This document shows, one piece after another, positions 60,601 to 64,000 of a stretch of 64,000 bases of DNA. The stretch lies in contig NC_080053.1 of assembly GCF_026212465.1 (NCBI RefSeq), positions 11,778,781-11,842,780 of the forward strand. Reading direction: 5' to 3'. A program made the translations under genes and the position numbers. Origin of the DNA: Amaranthus tricolor. Taxonomy: Eukaryota > Streptophyta > Magnoliopsida > Caryophyllales > Amaranthaceae. Numbering within the stretch: position 1 is the first letter of the stretch; each line of letters begins with the position of its first letter. Under the pieces are notes generated by a model. It saw nothing but the letters and a program-made list of their open reading frames with translations. It did not search any database and had not been told where the DNA came from.

Positions 60601-62355
60601 TCCTCGACTCCCTCCATCATCTCATCAACACGATCCACATCCTCATCGACATTCTCTTCATCTGTCTCATACCCATCAACATGATCTACTACATCCTCAT
60701 TGACATCGGCCACATTATTGATGTCTTCAACAACACTTTTCTCTTTGTAAAATCTCTTCTCACCATGCCAAACCCAAACATGATATTGAGGCCTAAACCC
60801 ACGTCGAAGTATGTGCTCCCTAGAATATCAACACTATCTACCTTTGATACATTGCCACAAATATATTAAAAATTTAAAATACCCAGTACCCACTTACCCA
60901 AACTCCCTCACACACTCACAGACGCCCTCATTAATTCAGACGCCCTCATCTATCCTCAACTTTCAGTCATCACTCATCACCCTCACAGCCTCACAGCCTC
61001 CCACTCTCAGTCGACACTCGACAGCCAGCGCCCAGCCCACATACTCCTCCTCACAGACACCGGCCCACCGCGACAGATCTTTAGGGTAACAAACCCTAAT
61101 TTTGATTTTTTTTTGTTTCTCCTACAATACTAGTTTTGATTTATGTTGAGTAGTAGATATATGTCTGAAGATGTTAAGGTTGCAAAGGAGAGAAAGAATT
61201 TTTTCTTCTCATTTGGTGGTGACTTGGTTCAAATACAAGAATTATAATTTTGTCAGTAATGGTGTTCAACTTTTATGTCATGTGGTGTATCAAGGAAGAT
61301 GAATTTTGAGTGTGGAGCTTAAGAAGATGTTCTATTTGTAGTGTGTGATTTATGGTTTGAGGAGCCTCCATTTCATATGTGCAGGAGGTGTAGAAAGTCA
61401 TTGAGTTTGCTTATTTACGTCTATGGTCACTAGCTTAAATTGCTTTGAGGAGCTGCGATGTCATTTTTAGAAAGGCTGATTGGCTTTAAGGGTGTTTGTA
61501 GTCACAATGGATGATGTTTGGAGGGTAGATTTGATAACCTTTACTAATTTAGTTAAGTTGTTTTCTTTATAGCTTTAGGGGATGGTTATGGGGACTAACG
61601 CTATTTGTTAGTGTTTGGTGGAGGACAACAGGACTGTTTTGTGTTTTGCATCTTGTGATGATGTGATTTAAATGCAATTTTTTTAGGTTAGTGATGGAGC
61701 TGCCTGCGATACAATTTAGTCTGTAATGGTGATTCACTTTTCTGTGCTATGATGCATTAAGGAAGAGATAGAGAAAGGTTGTTTGTAGGGGAGTATAAGG
61801 CTATCTTGTGGAGGCTCAAGGCTTGCACCTTTTTGTGTGTATTAGTGACTGAAAATGTCTGTTTTGAGGGTAATAAACAACTTTAATGTGTTTGTTGGAT
61901 ATTTTCAAGACAATTTTAAGTTGTACAATGTTTTTTTTGGTGATTGATTGTGAAATTATATATATTATTAACATTAGTTTATAAATATTGCTTTATTGCA
62001 ATCTCAACACATTCAAAAATACAAAAAAAAGCAAAAACAAGTTAGACCCGTTTTGGACCCGGATCCGGTACTGGATTCACGGATCCGGATATGGGTCTTG
62101 CAAAACTGGACCCGCGGATCCGGGTCCATATCTGGATCCTGTTCCTGAAAACGAATCTGGATCCGGGTCCACTTGAACCCGGTCTAGATCCGACCCGTTG
62201 CCATCCCTAATTTCCACAAGTGACATATGGGCAATAAAACCAACTCCCCCCATCCTAACTTGATGTTCAACCGCAATACTACAAAATTCTAATATGCCAT
62301 CAATAAATTCTGACGATTCAATGCTTCCATACATCCAAGAACGATCTTTTGTCAT
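57676..62355 (-). pseudogene. CACTA transposase (tnp2 / Transposase_21) pseudogene, copy 2
   Basis: Minus-strand order: transposase-associated domain (62355-62215, MTKDRSWMYGSIESSEFIDG), a 1.35-kb insertion, an acidic linker, then tnp2 from 60713 (NLRWNADRVKKGHFLTHPSD, DGMNPFGNLSSQHSTWPV, KACPICIDDMESTWIPKCKH, LPYWRDLQVRHCLDVIHIEK). Then DUF4218 (CNAFE-type region changed here; VFLRWCYPFERHMGVLQNKV, LQAHLYVLHHILELHPFLSE) and DUF4216 (KWVDNNRRCIKNDDPCGFTL, AKQVFYIVDPSDKKWSIVVP). Stops lie near 60072, 59802 and 59598, and the frame shifts around 59045 and 58810. Longer than copy 1, because copy 1 lacks the segment corresponding to 58021-58496. Confidence 0.87.
60861..62213. mobile_element. 1353-bp insertion inside the CACTA transposase gene
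   Basis: Copy 1 reads straight through attgccacaagtgac, while this copy is split with CCACAA repeated at both edges (60855-60860 and 62214-62219). The insert starts with a C-rich, TC-rich leader-like part (ccctcacacactcacagacg), has an aaaccctaa segment and poly-T, and then T-rich sequence. It ends in a stack of gatccgggtcc repeats and cgttgccatcccta. The reverse complement of that last part (tagggatggcaacgggt) resembles the ends of many plant hAT elements, but no matching left end or 8-bp duplication was found. Confidence 0.7.
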
Positions 62356-62839
62356 CCTAATAAGTGTGATTAATTAATTCAAAACAAAATTAATACACAA
62401 CTTTTAAACATATATACTTATTTATAACAAACATATTTAACCCTAAAAATATATACTTTGAATAATTAACATTGTATACTTCATACTTCATATACTTCAC
62501 ATTCTAATTCTATATAACCAAACATATTCTAATTATATACTTCATACTTCAATATTAAGCACTACATTGTAAATAAAATCATATTCAAAATATAAATAAT
62601 AAAATTAAATCATTTAACCTTAGAAATATAAGTATTCTAATTCTAATAATTAAAGACAAGTATAACAACAAACCACATTTTTAACTAAATTACTAAATTA
62701 CAAGTGAAACTATAAAAGTATAAACTTGCAAATTTACAAAACAAATAATACCTAATTTTCATATGTTATGAACTTGCAAAAAATTTAAAGGTTTGAGAAT
62801 TTAAAAAGACGAATGATACCTTAATTAGTGAGTCTTGAA

Positions 62840-63110
62840 GATGAACAAGACAGCCTTTTGGTTTCAAACGGTTTTGAAGAATGATGAACAGTAGAAGTGG
62901 TGGGAGAAGAAGAATAGTCGAGCAGATGATGAACAAGTAGGGGGTTTATGAAAATTCGAAATTTGAAGTTTGATGATGATCAAGAATAGTAGAAGTTTGA
63001 AGTTTGAAGTTTGAAGTCTGGATGGAGAAGAAGAACCGCTGTATGTGTTCGTTTGTGGTATAATGAAACAGAAGGGTTTCGTCTTATGAAAATATAAACG
63101 TTAAAAAGGC
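62840..63110. other. CACTA copy 2 leader region upstream of the transposase gene
   Basis: Lies between the transposase start side and the terminal repeats. It contains a small tandem gaagtttgaagtttgaag block and GA-rich sequence, equivalent to 3200-3530 in copy 1. It probably holds the transposon promoter, but no element could be pinned down. Confidence 0.4.
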
Positions 63111-63117
63111 ACCATTT

Positions 63118-63404
63118 TAATACAGTTTATTGCTGCGGTCATAGCAAGAACCGCAACATTTAATATCTTCGTGGATGTATTTGCTGCGGTCAAGGGCAAA
63201 ACCGCAGCAATGGAGTGTCTTATTTGCTGCGGTCAAGGGCGAAACCGCAGCAATTATTATTGCAACTGAGTATTTGCTGCGGTCAAACATAAAACCGCAA
63301 CAATTAATTGATTTTTTTTTCTAAATTCTTTTTGCTATTTATTGCTGCGTCTAAGGAAAACCGCAGCAAATGACAAGCAACAAATAAGATTTTTTCCACT
63401 AGTG
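63118..63404. repeat. CACTA copy 2 right subterminal repeats
   Basis: Paired units tttgctgcggtcaagggc and gcaaaaccgcagcaat alternate up to the terminus. The paired halves form near-palindromes of about 30 bp with short loops. Confidence 0.87.
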
Positions 63405-63659
63405 AATAATGAACAAAAAATTAATTTGCAAATTGAAAAAAATTAGGGTTACATTCATACCTTAAATGAGGATGAGAATGAACAAGTAAATAAGGAGAAG
63501 ATGAGAATGTAGTTGATTAATTTAGTTGAATGACAGGAATTGTGAATATGAAGTAAATGAGGAGTGTAGATTTTTTTTAAGGTGCTGCTGCCGTGAAGAA
63601 ATGAGGAAGAAATGAGATGAAGTGAAGAAAACAGGAAGCTGCTGGCATTTTGTATAGCT

Positions 63660-63795
63660 ACAAAACCGCCACTTTAAGTGGCGGTTTGCTTTATACTATT
63701 TTTTTTAATAAAAAGATGAAATTCATGAAAACTGTCATTATATCTAGCGGTCTACTTCAGATTCCTAAACAAAACCGCCATTTCATCTAGCAGTT
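63660..63795. repeat. MULE-A2 subterminal palindromes (transposase side)
   Basis: Near-palindromic acaaaaccgccactttaagt-type units at 63660-63690, and the decayed units aactgtcattatatctagcg and aaaccgccatttcatctagc, mirroring 28746-28876 of MULE-A1. Confidence 0.85.
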
Positions 63796-64000
63796 ATATT
63801 AAAAAAAAAAAAAAATTTCTCACACTTATCCTACGTGGACGGTATTGTGGGAAATACTTTCCCATTTCATGCAAAGTGGAAATTATTTTTTTTAGGCAAT
63901 ATTATGGGAAAAGGTTCTTTTTTTATCAACTAGGGTAAATTCTAAGAAATGAAGGGATTACATAAATATAGTATTGTAGGCATACCTAAATTGATAGTTC

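Overview
The window is nuclear DNA from a flowering plant, most likely a eudicot. It is AT-rich and carries intron-containing host genes with GT-AG splice sites, large transposon-filled introns, CACTA, MULE, LINE and LTR fragments, MITEs, long (TA)n arrays and a plastid DNA insertion. The species cannot be named from the sequence. A Caryophyllales or Amaranthaceae-type genome is only an impression.

Two host genes look intact, both on the minus strand. (1) 10098-28331 encodes an AGD14-like ARF GTPase-activating protein. I assembled 13 exons whose junctions are all GT-AG and in phase, giving 672 codons plus stop. Its introns hold most of the small repeats in the first half of the window: five copies of one MITE family, two Micron-like elements in (TA)n DNA, purine-rich repeats and a plastid rps8/infA fragment. 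(2) 40006-45657 encodes a chloroplast-type GrpE co-chaperone in three exons (340 codons plus stop), with a LINE tail in intron 1 and a fold-back repeat just upstream.

The rest is mainly layered mobile DNA. 1-3772 is the end of a CACTA element inserted into a LINE. 5618-8430 is a degraded MULE with a plant mobile domain (PMD) gene. 28622-33600 (MULE-A1) is bounded by 9-bp target duplications and contains a solo LTR. 34965-37706 (MULE-B2) is a second MULE family carrying a GRF zinc-finger pseudogene. 46676-63917 (MULE-A2) is an inverted sister copy of MULE-A1, split by a complete 11.16-kb CACTA element (52247-63404) with AAT target duplications. Inside that CACTA lies a roughly 168-bp tandem array resembling young satellite DNA.

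The two most interesting themes are these. First, one MULE family pairs a MuDR-type transposase with a downstream PMD gene. The transposase core has been lost while the PMD part remains in two different elements, once through a GGTCA microhomology deletion. Second, several unrelated DNA transposon families here carry clustered palindromes of about 20-25 bp just inside their ends. All the transposon genes seen are broken by stops or frameshifts, so any autonomous partner must lie elsewhere.
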